From NCBI RefSeq assembly GCF_041053105.1, contig NZ_CP163444.1, positions 1,860,001 through 1,924,000 on the forward strand: a stretch of 64,000 nucleotides of DNA, given 5' to 3'. This DNA comes from Streptomyces sp. R44. Lineage in GTDB: Bacteria; Actinomycetota; Actinomycetes; Streptomycetales; Streptomycetaceae. The notes under the pieces are model-generated. The model saw nothing but the letters and a program-made list of their open reading frames with translations, did no database searches and was not told where the DNA came from. Positions 18,269 through 26,325 of this stretch are shown in pieces. Each line of letters begins with the position of its first letter. Position 1 is the stretch's first letter. The position numbers and the translations under genes are program-made.

Positions 18269-19054
18269 TCAGAAGGCGGGGACGGGGGTCGCGGGGCCGC
18301 CGAGGGCGTTCAGCCGCTCGGGCATCCGCAGGTCGACCATCCTGTGCCAGCCGGCGCCGCGCTCGTACGCGTACACGGCGTGGATCCCGGCGGCGAGCAC
18401 GGCCGCCTTGGGCCTCGGCCAGTTCAGGATGCGGCCCATGTGGCGCATCACGGCGAGGCTGACGTCGCGGTAGACCCGGATCTCGGCCAGGGCGGACTCG
18501 CGCAGGGTCCGCTGGATGAGCCGGCCGTGGCCCTGGCGGGCGAGCCGCAGCAGTTCCTCGTGGCAGTAGGCGAGGTGGTTGTCCTCGTCGTTGCAGATCA
18601 TCCGGATCGCCCTGCCGAGCTCCGGATGGTCGCCGAAGTACTTCACGAGCAGCTGCATCTGGTCGGCGGCGCGCTCCTCGGTGACCCTGCTGTGCGCGAG
18701 GTAGACGACCACGTCCTCCTCGGTGAGCGGCCGGTCGGCGCGGAGCTTCTCGTGCGCGAGACCGATGCCGCGCTGTTCGAGCAGCATCGTGTAGTCGGTG
18801 TCGGGGGGCACGGGGACGGGTTCGAGGCCGCGCTTCTTCATCAACGCGTTGAAGATCCGGCCGTGCTTGTCCTCGTCGGCGCCGTGCCGGGTGATCTTGG
18901 GCGCGAGCGCGCGCATGCCGGGTGCGACGAGGGCCGCGATCCGGGCGTTCTCCCAGCCGCCCTGGGACTCGCCGCTCGCGGCGATGGAACAGAAGAGCCG
19001 GAAGGACTCGTCGTTGTCGATGATTTCCTGGAACAGGCCCTTGGCCGTGAGCAT
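18269..19054 (-). CDS. Ferritin-like di-iron protein
   Basis: A 261-aa helical protein. Two ExxH motifs, EDKH at residues 61-64 and EDNH at 157-160, with additional Glu residues (EER near 127 and HEE near 164), are typical of a four-helix di-iron carboxylate site. The family occurs widely in Streptomyces without a defined reaction; oxidation or oxygenation of an unidentified substrate is inference. ATG 19054 is supported by GGAGGT 7 nt upstream, so the open frame further upstream is not used. Converges on corA with 16 bp between stops. Confidence 0.83.
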   Translation of the reverse strand: MLTAKGLFQEIIDNDESFRLFCSIAASGESQGGWENARIAALVAPGMRALAPKITRHGADEDKHGRIFNALMKKRGLEPVPVPPDTDYTMLLEQRGIGLAHEKLRADRPLTEEDVVVYLAHSRVTEERAADQMQLLVKYFGDHPELGRAIRMICNDEDNHLAYCHEELLRLARQGHGRLIQRTLRESALAEIRVYRDVSLAVMRHMGRILNWPRPKAAVLAAGIHAVYAYERGAGWHRMVDLRMPERLNALGGPATPVPAF

Positions 19055-19366
19055 CGCCGCCACCTCCGTGCGGACGTCCGCACTCCGGTACGTCCGGGAA
19101 GAACGAGTCAAGTCGTGTCCCGGACGGCGGGCAACAGGAGGGCGCGGCGGCTCGGCCGAAAGAGTGAGTCCCGAGGGCGTAACCGGTGGCCCCGTGGAGC
19201 GTTGTTCCGCATGACGGCCGTGGCGGGGAAGACCCCCGAGCCCCCACCACGGCCGCAGACTTCCCCCTCCTGGACGGCGCTCTCGCGCCGATCGGCCCCG
19301 GGGGCCTCACGGGCTCGACCCCCTGCGCCGGACTCCGTCCGTCGGGTCCGGCGCCACGCCCTGTGG
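19055..19366. other. 312-bp intergenic region
   Basis: Contains the Shine-Dalgarno and presumably the promoter of the ferritin-like gene (minus strand), a 9-bp inverted repeat CGGCCGTGG/CCACGGCCG at 19215-19223 and 19247-19255, and the terminator of the downstream LLM gene at 19325-19354. I see no coding potential with a usable ribosome binding site. Confidence 0.6.
19325..19354 (-). terminator. Terminator after the F420-type LLM gene
   Basis: GCGCCGGAC (19325-19333) and GTCCGGCGC (19346-19354) form a perfect 9-bp stem with a 12-nt loop, starting 12 nt beyond the stop of the minus-strand gene at 19367. Confidence 0.6.
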
Positions 19367-20416
19367 TTACGCCAGGCCGGCGTGCTCCATCGCCTCGACG
19401 CCCGCGCGCAGGGCCGCCAGCCGCTCGTCCAGGGTGAAGCCGGCCGGGGCGAGGGTGAGGGTGGTGACCCCGGCCTCCGCGTAGGCCGTCATCCGCTCGG
19501 CGATCCGCTCGACGGAACCGAGCAGCGTGGTCTGGTCGATCAGCGAGTGGGGCACCGCGGCCGCCGCCCCGGTCTTGTCGCCGGCCAGGTACTTGTCCTG
19601 GATCTCGGCGGCCTCCTTCTCGTACCCCATGCGCTGGGCGAGCTGGTTGTAGAAGTTCTGCTTGCGGCTGCCCATGCCGCCGACGTACAGCGCGGTGTAC
19701 GGGCGGAACACGTCGGCGAGCGCGTTCACGTCGTCGCCGAGGGCGAGCGGCAGCGTCGGACAGACGTCGAAGCCGTCCATGGTCAGACCGGCCTTCTCGC
19801 GGCCCGCGCGCAGATGCCGGAGCGCGGTCTCCTCCAGGTGCTCCGCGGACGGGAAGATCAGCAGGGCGCCGTCGGCGATCTCGCCGGTCTGCTCCAGGTT
19901 CTTCGGCCCGATCGCGGCGATGTAGAGCGGGATGTGCTCGCGCTGCGGGTGGACGGTGAGCTTGATGGGCTTGCCGGGGCCGCCGGGCAGCGGCAGGGTC
20001 CAGTGCTCGCCGTCGTAGCTGAGCCGCTCCCGGGTCATGGCCTTGCGGACGATCTCGACGTACTCGCGGGTCCGGGCGAGCGGCTTGTCGAACTTCACGC
20101 CGTACCAGCCCTCGGAGACCTGCGGTCCGGAGACGCCGAGGCCGAGGCGGAAGCGACCGCCGGTGAGCGAGTCGAGGGTGGCCGCCGTCATCGCCGTCAT
20201 CGCGGGCTGGCGGGCCGGGATCTGCATGATCGCGGAGCCGACGTCGATCCGCTCGGTCTTGGCCGCGACCCACGCGAGGACGGTGGGGGCGTCGGAGCCG
20301 TAGGCCTCGGCGGCCCAGCAGACGTCGTAGCCGAGGCGGTCCGCCTCCTGGGCGACGGCGAGGTTGTCGCCGTCCATGCCGGCGCCCCAGTAGCCGAGGT
20401 TGATGCCGAGCCGCAT
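19367..20416 (-). CDS. F420-dependent LLM-class oxidoreductase
   Basis: A 349-aa member of the F420-dependent methylene-H4MPT-reductase-like LLM group common in actinobacteria. It begins MRLGINLGYWGAGMDGD and contains RIDVGSAIMQIPARQPAMTA and LGLGVSGPQVSEGWYG, the latter a cofactor-binding signature of this group. Cofactor F420 is likely; the substrate is not. ATG 20416 is preceded by AAGGGG at good spacing; a GTG three codons upstream would sit too close. Single-gene unit ending in the hairpin at 19325-19354. Confidence 0.87.
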   Translation of the reverse strand: MRLGINLGYWGAGMDGDNLAVAQEADRLGYDVCWAAEAYGSDAPTVLAWVAAKTERIDVGSAIMQIPARQPAMTAMTAATLDSLTGGRFRLGLGVSGPQVSEGWYGVKFDKPLARTREYVEIVRKAMTRERLSYDGEHWTLPLPGGPGKPIKLTVHPQREHIPLYIAAIGPKNLEQTGEIADGALLIFPSAEHLEETALRHLRAGREKAGLTMDGFDVCPTLPLALGDDVNALADVFRPYTALYVGGMGSRKQNFYNQLAQRMGYEKEAAEIQDKYLAGDKTGAAAAVPHSLIDQTTLLGSVERIAERMTAYAEAGVTTLTLAPAGFTLDERLAALRAGVEAMEHAGLA

Positions 20417-20544
20417 TCCACGCACCCCTTACCCATCGGTAACGTCTCTTTGGCCGGACTCTAGCGCGCGCGTGGGCCATCCGTCAGGACGCGGTTGTCC
20501 ACAGGCTCTCTCCGCGTGGTGCCCTGGCCAGTACTCTCGCGCCC

Positions 20545-21522
20545 ATGGAGCAGAGGCATCTCGGACGTACCGGCCTGCGTGTGTCGCGCATCGGACTCGG
20601 CACCCTCACCTGGGGCCGGGACACCGACGAGCACGACGCCGCCGAGCAGTTGAAGACGTTCTGGGACGCGGGCGGCACGCTCGTGGACACCGCCGACGTG
20701 TACGGCGGGGGCGAGGCGGAGTATCTGCTCGGCCGCCTGATGGAGCGCCTGGTCCCCCGGCAGGACCTGGTCCTGTCGACCAAGGCGGGCAGCGTCCCGG
20801 ACCCCGACCGGCGCACGGACGGCTCACGCGGGCACCTGCTGGCCGCGCTCGACGCCTCCCTCGCCCGGCTCGGCACCGACCACGTGGACCTGTGGCAACT
20901 GCACGCCTTCGACCCGTACACGCCCCTGGAGGAGTCGCTCCAGGCCCTCGACATCGCCGTACGCAGCGGCCGGGCGCGGTACGCGGGCGTGGCCAACTTC
21001 TGCGGCTGGCAGCTCGCCAAGGCGGGCACCTGGCAGCTCGCCGGCGACCGGACCCGGCTCGCCGGCGCGCAACTGGAGTACTCGCTGCTCCAGCGGGGCG
21101 TCGAGCGGGAGGTGCTGCCGGCCGCCATGGACCTCGGCATAGGCCTGCTGCCCTCCTCCCCGCTGGGACGCGGGGTCCTGACGGGGAAGTACCGCAGCGG
21201 CACGCCCACGGACTCGCGGGGCGCCTCCGAGACGATGGCGCCGTTCGTGGAGCCGTACCTGGACGAGGCGGCGAGCCGGATCGTGGACGCGGTGGCGACG
21301 GCGGCGGACGGGCTCGCGACGACCCCGCTCCATGTGGCCCTCGCCTGGGTCCGCGACCGGCCCGGCGTGACCGCGCCGATCGTCGGCGCGCGCACGGCGC
21401 GGCAGCTCACGGCCGCGTTGTCAGTGGAGGCCCTTAGTCTTCCTGACGAGATCTGTCGGGCGCTGGACGATGTGTCGGCGCCCGTGCACCGCTATCCGGA
21501 TCACGACTGGAGCACCTTGTGA
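20545..21522 (+). CDS. Aldo/keto reductase
   Basis: A 325-aa NADPH-dependent oxidoreductase with the AKR barrel. The catalytic tetrad is intact: Asp48 in VDTADVYGGGEAE, Tyr53, Lys80 in LSTKAG and His120 in DLWQLHAFD. The C-terminal APIVGARTARQL contacts the cofactor phosphate. The physiological substrate is unknown. TACTCT lies 7 nt before ATG 20545 and no Shine-Dalgarno is visible, so a leaderless transcript is likely. Its stop overlaps the GTG of the RecD2-like gene by 4 bp (GTGA), so the two are translationally coupled, an odd pairing. Confidence 0.92.
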   Translation: MEQRHLGRTGLRVSRIGLGTLTWGRDTDEHDAAEQLKTFWDAGGTLVDTADVYGGGEAEYLLGRLMERLVPRQDLVLSTKAGSVPDPDRRTDGSRGHLLAALDASLARLGTDHVDLWQLHAFDPYTPLEESLQALDIAVRSGRARYAGVANFCGWQLAKAGTWQLAGDRTRLAGAQLEYSLLQRGVEREVLPAAMDLGIGLLPSSPLGRGVLTGKYRSGTPTDSRGASETMAPFVEPYLDEAASRIVDAVATAADGLATTPLHVALAWVRDRPGVTAPIVGARTARQLTAALSVEALSLPDEICRALDDVSAPVHRYPDHDWSTL

Positions 21523-23942
21523 CCGAGCCTTCCGGGGAGACCGCGCCCGAGGCCGTGGAGCCCGACGACCGGCCGGGGACGGCCGAAGAGCCGGGAACGG
21601 ACGCAGAGCCGGGCGCGGACGAGAAGCCGGGCACCGCCGAAGAGGCGAAGACGACCGACGCACCGGAGACCGCCGAGGAGCCGGAGGCGGACGAGCGGCT
21701 TGAGGGCGGTGCGGAGCCTGACGGGGACGCAGAGCCCGAGGCGGCTGCGGCCGAAGGGCCCGAGGCGGCCGAAGAGCCCGACGCGGACGCAGAGCCTGGC
21801 GGAGACGCAGAGCCTGGCGGAGACGCGGAGCCCGAGGCGGCTGAAGAGCCCTCCACGGCCGGAGATCCCGACGCCGACGCGCAGCCCGACGCCGACGCGG
21901 AGCCCGACGCCGACGCGCAGCCCGGCGCGGCCGGAGAGCCTGAGGCCGGCGGTGAGGCTGAGGCCGCCGCTGCGGGTGGCGACGCGGCCGGGTTGAGCGA
22001 GGCGCAGGCCGAGCTCGCCGCGCAGCGGGAGCTGCGGGCGAAGATCGAGGCGCGGAAGGCCGAGAAGGGCGGCCCGGTGACGAGCGGCGGCAAGCTGAGC
22101 GGCACCGCGGCCGACCTCCTCGCGGCCGTCCGGGCCGTGGAGGGCGGCGGCGCCTCCGGCAGTGCGTTCTACGAGGCGGCACCCGAGCCCTCACCCCGCC
22201 GCCCCGCCGCCGAGGCGCCCCCGGCCATGACCGTGCGGCCCCCCGCACCCGAGCGGCCGGCGGCACCGGCGCCCGGCACCACGGCCGCCGTCCGCGAGGT
22301 CCTCGCCGAGGGCGGGGCCCCCGAGGCGCTGGCCGGCCAGGTCGCCGCCGCGCTCGGCGAAGGCGCGGCCGGCGCGCTGCGCGAGGACCCGTGGCAGCTG
22401 CTCGCGGTGTCCGGGGTCCGGCCCGAACAGGCCGACGGTTTCGCGCGGGCGCTGCTCGGCCCCGACTGCGGCCCCGGCGACCCGCGCCGTGCGGTCGCCC
22501 TGACCGTGTGGCTCCTGGAGCGCGCCGCCGTCCAGGGGCACACGGCCCTGGAGATCGAGGCCGTGCGCGCCGGACTCGCCGGACACGCGGTGCCGGACCC
22601 CGAGCAGGCGGTCGAGACGGCGGTCTCCGAGGGCGCGGTCCTCGTCTTCCAGGAGGAGGAGACGGCGGAGGAGCCCGACGGCGACGAGGAGGTCGAGGAG
22701 ACGCCCGCGCCCGCCGCTCCCGTACTGCTCGGCCTCGACCGGTACGCGCTCGCGGAGGAGAGCCTCGCCGACGGTCTCGCCCGCCTGGTCAGGACGGCGT
22801 CGCCCGACAGCTGGGAGGGCGGCGAGCTCGAGCGTGCCGCCGGGGCGCACGGCCTCGTCCTGCACACCGGCGGAGAGGCCTCCCGCGCCGAGCCGGTGGC
22901 GCTCGCCGCGGCCGCCCGTGAGCGCGGGCTGCGCACGCTGGTGGCCGTCCACGCGGACGCCGGCCGCCCGGCCGCCGGGGCGGACGCGGTGACGGTCGCC
23001 GCCCTGCTGTCCGGGGCGGCGGGCCCCGGCCGGGACGAGGACGGCGCCTTCGCCCTGGACCTCCTCGTGGTGCTCGACGCGCCGCAGCTGGACGTCGAGA
23101 GCGGCGCGATGCTGGTGGAGTCGCTCCCGGACGGCTGCCGTCTGGTGCTGAGCGGCGACCCGGAGGTGCTCGGCGCGCCGGGCGCGGGCCGGGTGTTCGC
23201 GGACGTGCTCGCGGCCCGGGTGTGCCCGAGGATCGCCTCCCGCGTCCCCGACCCGGGGCCGCTCGGCGAGCTGGTGTCGGGCATCGGCGTCGGCGAGCTG
23301 AACCAGGTCGAGGCCCCCGGCAAGGAGGTCGTGATCGTCCCGGTGCGGGACGCGGGCGAGGCCGTGCACCGTACGGTCCAGCTGGTGGCGGACTCGGTGC
23401 CCCGGGCGATCGGGGTGCCGTCCGAGCAGACGCAGGTGGTCACGGTCGGCCACGGCGGCTCGGCCGGTACGCGCGCGCTGAACGCCGCGCTCAAGCAGCG
23501 GCTGAACCCCGGCCCCGGCCGGTTCGGGGGCTACGACCCGGGAGACCGGGTGGCGTACGCGCCCGTGCCGGGGCGCACGGTGACCGGCACGGTCCTCGGG
23601 GCCGACGCCGAGGGGCTGCGGCTGCGCTGCGGGGACGACGAGCTCCTCGTACCCAAGGAGCGGGTGGAGTCGGCGCTGCGGCACGGCTGGGCGCTCACCG
23701 CGCACCAGGCGGTGGGGGCGCGCTGGCCCGCGGTGGTCGTGGTGCTGCCCGGGGACGCCGCGGGCGGACTGAGCCGGCCGTGGGTGTACACGGCCTTCGG
23801 CCGGGCGGAGCGCCATCTCTCGGTCGTGCACGGCGTGGACCAGGCGCTGGCCCGCGCGGTGGCCGAGGGGGTGGCCCCGGAGCGTACGACGCGACTGCGG
23901 CCGCTCCTGGAGGCGCTGCTGGCCGCCGACGAGGAGAAGTAG
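21519..23942 (+). CDS. RecD2-like protein with inactivated helicase motifs (pseudo-helicase)
   Basis: An 807-aa protein with the layout of RecD2 helicases but lost catalysis. Residues 1-170 are Ala/Glu/Pro/Asp-rich low complexity with short repeats. A helix-hairpin-helix region follows (DPWQLLAVSGVRPEQADGFA, near 290). The Walker A site is replaced by LHTGGEASRAEP (about 447-458), without GKT. Walker B is VVLDAPQLD (about 518-526), with Ala where RecD2 has the catalytic Glu. The C-terminus keeps the SH3-like insertion and degenerate motifs V/VI (LTAHQAVGARW, YTAFGRAERH). ATP hydrolysis is therefore unlikely. GTG 21519 overlaps the aldo/keto reductase stop. A structural or DNA-binding role is inference. 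Confidence 0.82.
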   Translation: MTEPSGETAPEAVEPDDRPGTAEEPGTDAEPGADEKPGTAEEAKTTDAPETAEEPEADERLEGGAEPDGDAEPEAAAAEGPEAAEEPDADAEPGGDAEPGGDAEPEAAEEPSTAGDPDADAQPDADAEPDADAQPGAAGEPEAGGEAEAAAAGGDAAGLSEAQAELAAQRELRAKIEARKAEKGGPVTSGGKLSGTAADLLAAVRAVEGGGASGSAFYEAAPEPSPRRPAAEAPPAMTVRPPAPERPAAPAPGTTAAVREVLAEGGAPEALAGQVAAALGEGAAGALREDPWQLLAVSGVRPEQADGFARALLGPDCGPGDPRRAVALTVWLLERAAVQGHTALEIEAVRAGLAGHAVPDPEQAVETAVSEGAVLVFQEEETAEEPDGDEEVEETPAPAAPVLLGLDRYALAEESLADGLARLVRTASPDSWEGGELERAAGAHGLVLHTGGEASRAEPVALAAAARERGLRTLVAVHADAGRPAAGADAVTVAALLSGAAGPGRDEDGAFALDLLVVLDAPQLDVESGAMLVESLPDGCRLVLSGDPEVLGAPGAGRVFADVLAARVCPRIASRVPDPGPLGELVSGIGVGELNQVEAPGKEVVIVPVRDAGEAVHRTVQLVADSVPRAIGVPSEQTQVVTVGHGGSAGTRALNAALKQRLNPGPGRFGGYDPGDRVAYAPVPGRTVTGTVLGADAEGLRLRCGDDELLVPKERVESALRHGWALTAHQAVGARWPAVVVVLPGDAAGGLSRPWVYTAFGRAERHLSVVHGVDQALARAVAEGVAPERTTRLRPLLEALLAADEEK
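21789..21920 (+). repeat. 18-bp coding repeats in the acidic N-terminus
   Basis: Two copies of GCAGAGCCTGGCGGAGAC (21789-21824), and three copies of CCCGACGCCGACGCGCAG with one variant base in the middle copy (21867-21920), encode AEPGGD and PDADAQ-type units. All are multiples of three, so unit gain or loss keeps the frame. Confidence 0.85.
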
Positions 23943-23959
23943 CGCGGCACGGGAACGAC

Positions 23960-23997
23960 GGAGGGCCGGGACACCGCACACGGCGTCCCGGCCCTCC
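23960..23997. terminator. Bidirectional terminator
   Basis: GGAGGGCCGGGAC and GTCCCGGCCCTCC pair perfectly over 13 bp around a 12-nt loop, between the convergent stops at 23942 and 24028. Confidence 0.8.
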
Positions 23998-24027
23998 CGC
24001 GTCCCGGCGGGCGGCGGGGGTCGGACG

Positions 24028-24690
24028 TCAGGCGTCCACGCCGCGGACCACCGCGTCCACGGGCTCGTCCTCGTCCTCCTCCTCGTCGAAGACGGAGCTG
24101 ACGTCGAAGCGGCAGATGATCCGCTCGGGATCGGCGTGGTCGAACGGGGCGCCCAGCCACTCCCCCGGTTCGGGGAGTTCGTCGGCTGCGGTGACCCAGA
24201 GCGTGGAGTCGCCCTCCTCCAGGCCGAACTCCTTGTGCCGGGAGGCGATCTCGTCCGGTTCGTACTCGCCGAAGAGCACGCCGAGGGCGGCGAGCGGCGA
24301 GACGCCGGCCTTGGTGGCCGCCGCGGAGTCCGCGTCGCCGCCGAGCTCGGCGACGCGACGGGCCTGGGCGAGCAGGCGTTGCGGTTCCGCCACGGCGTAG
24401 TCGCGGCGGATCAGGAGGCTGAGGGCGTGAGGTTCGTCAGGTCCGGCGTACGGCGGCAGGTTGCCGTCGGCTCCGGGGATCTCGAAGGGGGTGACCTCGT
24501 CGTAGCGGTCGTAGAGGAGTTCGTCGTACGCCTCGGCCGCCGCGGCGAGGGCGTTGAAGGCTTCGTAGACGGCCGTGTCGTCGTCTCCCGTGCGGCGTTC
24601 GACCGCCGCGAGGTGACGGTCCAGTGCGGTCTTGACCGCCTCGGCGGCGGCACGTACCTCGGCAGCGGTCGGCTGCGCAGCATCAGACAT
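24028..24690 (-). CDS. Conserved acidic hypothetical protein
   Basis: A 220-aa protein that I recognise only as a conserved Streptomyces hypothetical next to the DUF5703 gene. It is helical and acidic; the C-terminus carries an Asp/Glu stretch (VFDEEEDEDEPVDAVV). There is no signal peptide or membrane segment, and no catalytic motif is visible. The ATG at 24690 lacks a Shine-Dalgarno; TAGCGT lies 7 nt upstream, so a leaderless mRNA is likely. It diverges from the DUF5703 gene across 47 bp. No function assigned. Confidence 0.78.
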   Translation of the reverse strand: MSDAAQPTAAEVRAAAEAVKTALDRHLAAVERRTGDDDTAVYEAFNALAAAAEAYDELLYDRYDEVTPFEIPGADGNLPPYAGPDEPHALSLLIRRDYAVAEPQRLLAQARRVAELGGDADSAAATKAGVSPLAALGVLFGEYEPDEIASRHKEFGLEEGDSTLWVTAADELPEPGEWLGAPFDHADPERIICRFDVSSVFDEEEDEDEPVDAVVRGVDA

Positions 24691-24737
24691 GGGACAGACG
24701 CTATCCGTACCGGGCCCGTGCCCGCACAATAGATGCG

Positions 24738-24926
24738 ATGCCGGAATACGAATTTGTCGACGTGTACGTGCCGCGCGGTGTCTCCCGCAAGGAGGCGACG
24801 CGGCTCCTGACCGACCATGCCGAGTACGGACACTGGGAGTTGGACCGTCTGAGCCTCCACCGGGACGGGAGCCGCAGAGTGCGGCTGAAGCGACGGATCA
24901 TCCGCCAGGTGAGGGCGACCTGGTAG
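24738..24926 (+). CDS. DUF5703 small protein
   Basis: A 62-aa basic protein beginning MPEYEFVDVYVPRGVSRKEA, a short family restricted as far as I know to actinobacteria. The second half is Arg-rich (RRVRLKRRIIRQVRATW), suggesting nucleic acid or acidic-surface binding, but no role is known. CACAAT lies 7 nt before the ATG and no Shine-Dalgarno is seen. The gene points toward chpC and shares its terminator. Confidence 0.85.
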   Translation: MPEYEFVDVYVPRGVSRKEATRLLTDHAEYGHWELDRLSLHRDGSRRVRLKRRIIRQVRATW

Positions 24927-24947
24927 CGCGACGAGTGGACAGCGAGA

Positions 24948-24974
24948 AGGGGCCCCGCGGTGTGCGGGGCCCCT
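24948..24974. terminator. Bidirectional terminator between DUF5703 gene and chpC
   Basis: AGGGGCCCCGC and GCGGGGCCCCT form a perfect 11-bp stem with a GGTGT loop, between convergent stops at 24926 and 25000. Confidence 0.8.
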
Positions 24975-24999
24975 GTGCGTGGTGCGTGACCGCGGCGGC

Positions 25000-25824
25000 T
25001 CAGGCGGCGCTGCGGGCGCGGCGGTAGATCAGCGAGCCGGCGAGCAGCAGTCCGGCACCGGCGGGGACGATCACGCCGAGCGGCCCGGAGCCGGTCTCGG
25101 CGAGCTCCTCGACGGCGCGGGGCGGAGTGACGCCGTGGGCACCGGGAGTGTTCGGCCCGCCCTCGCTGCCGGGGGTGCCGGGAGCGCCCGGGGTACCGGG
25201 GTGACCGGGGGTACCCGGGGTCCCAGGCGTACCGGGAGTACCCGGGGTTCCAGGTGTACCGGGAGTCCCGGGGGTACCCGGAGTGCCGGGAGTACCAGGG
25301 GTGCCGGGGGTACCAGGCGTCCCGGGCGTACCCGGAGTACCAGGCGTACCCGGGGTCCCAGGCGTCCCCGGAGTGCCAGGCCCCTCCTCCCCGTACCCCG
25401 TGTCGCCTCCCCCGTTGGCGCAGTCGTTGCCCGTGACGGCGTTGCCCAGGCCGACGCCCGTGACGTTGTTGCCGCAGACGTTCACCGGGACGTCGACCGG
25501 GACCTGGACGTGGTTGCCGGAGCCCACGCCCGGAGAGTTGCTCGTGTGCCCGCCGGCCGAGGAGCCGCTGCCGGACGGGGAGGTGTTGGCGCACGTATTG
25601 CCAAAGGCCGGATTGAGCACTCCGACGACATTGACGGTGTTTCCGCAGGCGTTCACCGGTACGTGCACCGGGACCTGGACGGAATTCCCGGACGCGACGC
25701 CCGGGGAATTCGTGGCCGTACCGTTCGCGCCGGAATCGGCGTGCGCATATCCGCCGCCGACGGCGGCGAAAACGCCTCCGGCGGCAGCGACCGTGATGAG
25801 GCCCTTGCGCGTGACCTGTCGCAT
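25000..25824 (-). CDS. chpC: Long chaplin with collagen-like stalk and sortase signal
   Basis: A 274-aa cell-surface protein. Signal peptide (residues 1 to about 29, ending YAHA), then two chaplin domains, each with two Cys ([20 protein letters not shown] and the VCGNN...NDC domain), a stalk of 19 uninterrupted Gly-Thr-Pro triplets followed by [12 protein letters not shown], then LAETG, a hydrophobic segment and RRARS. LAETG is the sortase E-type signal of long chaplins. Chaplins assemble into amyloid fibrils that let aerial hyphae leave the surface film. ATG 25824 has AGGAAC upstream. The order chpC-chpH matches S. coelicolor. The collagen-like stalk is unusual; see findings. Confidence 0.92.
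   Translation of the reverse strand: MRQVTRKGLITVAAAGGVFAAVGGGYAHADSGANGTATNSPGVASGNSVQVPVHVPVNACGNTVNVVGVLNPAFGNTCANTSPSGSGSSAGGHTSNSPGVGSGNHVQVPVDVPVNVCGNNVTGVGLGNAVTGNDCANGGGDTGYGEEGPGTPGTPGTPGTPGTPGTPGTPGTPGTPGTPGTPGTPGTPGTPGTPGTPGTPGTPGTPGHPGTPGAPGTPGSEGGPNTPGAHGVTPPRAVEELAETGSGPLGVIVPAGAGLLLAGSLIYRRARSAA
25207..25377 (-). repeat. Nineteen tandem 9-bp units encoding Gly-Thr-Pro
   Basis: An uninterrupted array of 171 bp encodes 19 GTP triplets inside chpC. Third codon positions vary between units while the amino acids do not, so the array is not a very recent slippage product and seems selected at protein level. Confidence 0.92.
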
Positions 25825-25892
25825 AGCTTGTTCCTGCCTGCTCGGCTTAGAAGGAGTGCCACCGGGCGGTCGGCCCGGGGCGGAAATGGCCA

Positions 25893-25929
25893 CCGGCCCC
25901 GGAGTGCATGGCACGCACTCCGGGGCCGG
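25893..25929 (-). terminator. Terminator between chpH and chpC
   Basis: CCGGCCCCGGAGTGC and GCACTCCGGGGCCGG pair perfectly over 15 bp around ATGGCAC, 34 nt after the chpH stop. It should separate chpH from chpC transcription, or allow partial read-through. Confidence 0.8.
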
Positions 25930-25963
25930 ACCGGCTCACACCCTCACGGGGCGAGGCACAACG

Positions 25964-26197
25964 TCAGGCGTTGACGCAGGTGTTGCCGAAGGCGGGGTTC
26001 AGCAGGCCGATCACGGAGACCGTGTTGCCGCACACGTTCACGGGGACGTGAACCGGAACCTGGACGACATTGCCCGAGAGCACGCCGGGGGAACCGATGG
26101 CGGCACCCTGGGCACCCGCGTCGGCAACGGCCATGCCCGCGCCCGCGAGAACGAGACCGCCGGTGGCAGCCGCAGCAGCGACGACCTTCTTGATCAT
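25964..26197 (-). CDS. chpH: Short chaplin ChpH
   Basis: A 77-aa secreted surfactant protein: signal peptide [19 protein letters not shown] to about residue 26, then one chaplin domain with Cys in [20 protein letters not shown] and in NTCVNA. Length and sequence match S. coelicolor ChpH, one of the short chaplins that form the amyloid rodlet layer on aerial hyphae. AGGAGG lies 4 nt before ATG 26197, a strong start. BldN control is expected from the family, but I did not find a convincing BldN promoter. Next to chpC with the same orientation. Confidence 0.95.
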   Translation of the reverse strand: MIKKVVAAAAATGGLVLAGAGMAVADAGAQGAAIGSPGVLSGNVVQVPVHVPVNVCGNTVSVIGLLNPAFGNTCVNA

Positions 26198-26325
26198 TAT
26201 TCCTCCTAGTTGGCAATGCGGCCCCAGCCGCGGACCGCACCACCTGTAACGAGGGGGAATGGTGAGGGCTACGAGCCCCCGAGGGCATTCACTCTTTCCG
26301 GTTACATACAAACAGACTGGCGAAT

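Noticed and set aside
25207..25377. CRISPR-like array
   Set aside because: The 9-bp periodicity is in-frame Gly-Thr-Pro coding repeat of chpC; no spacers.
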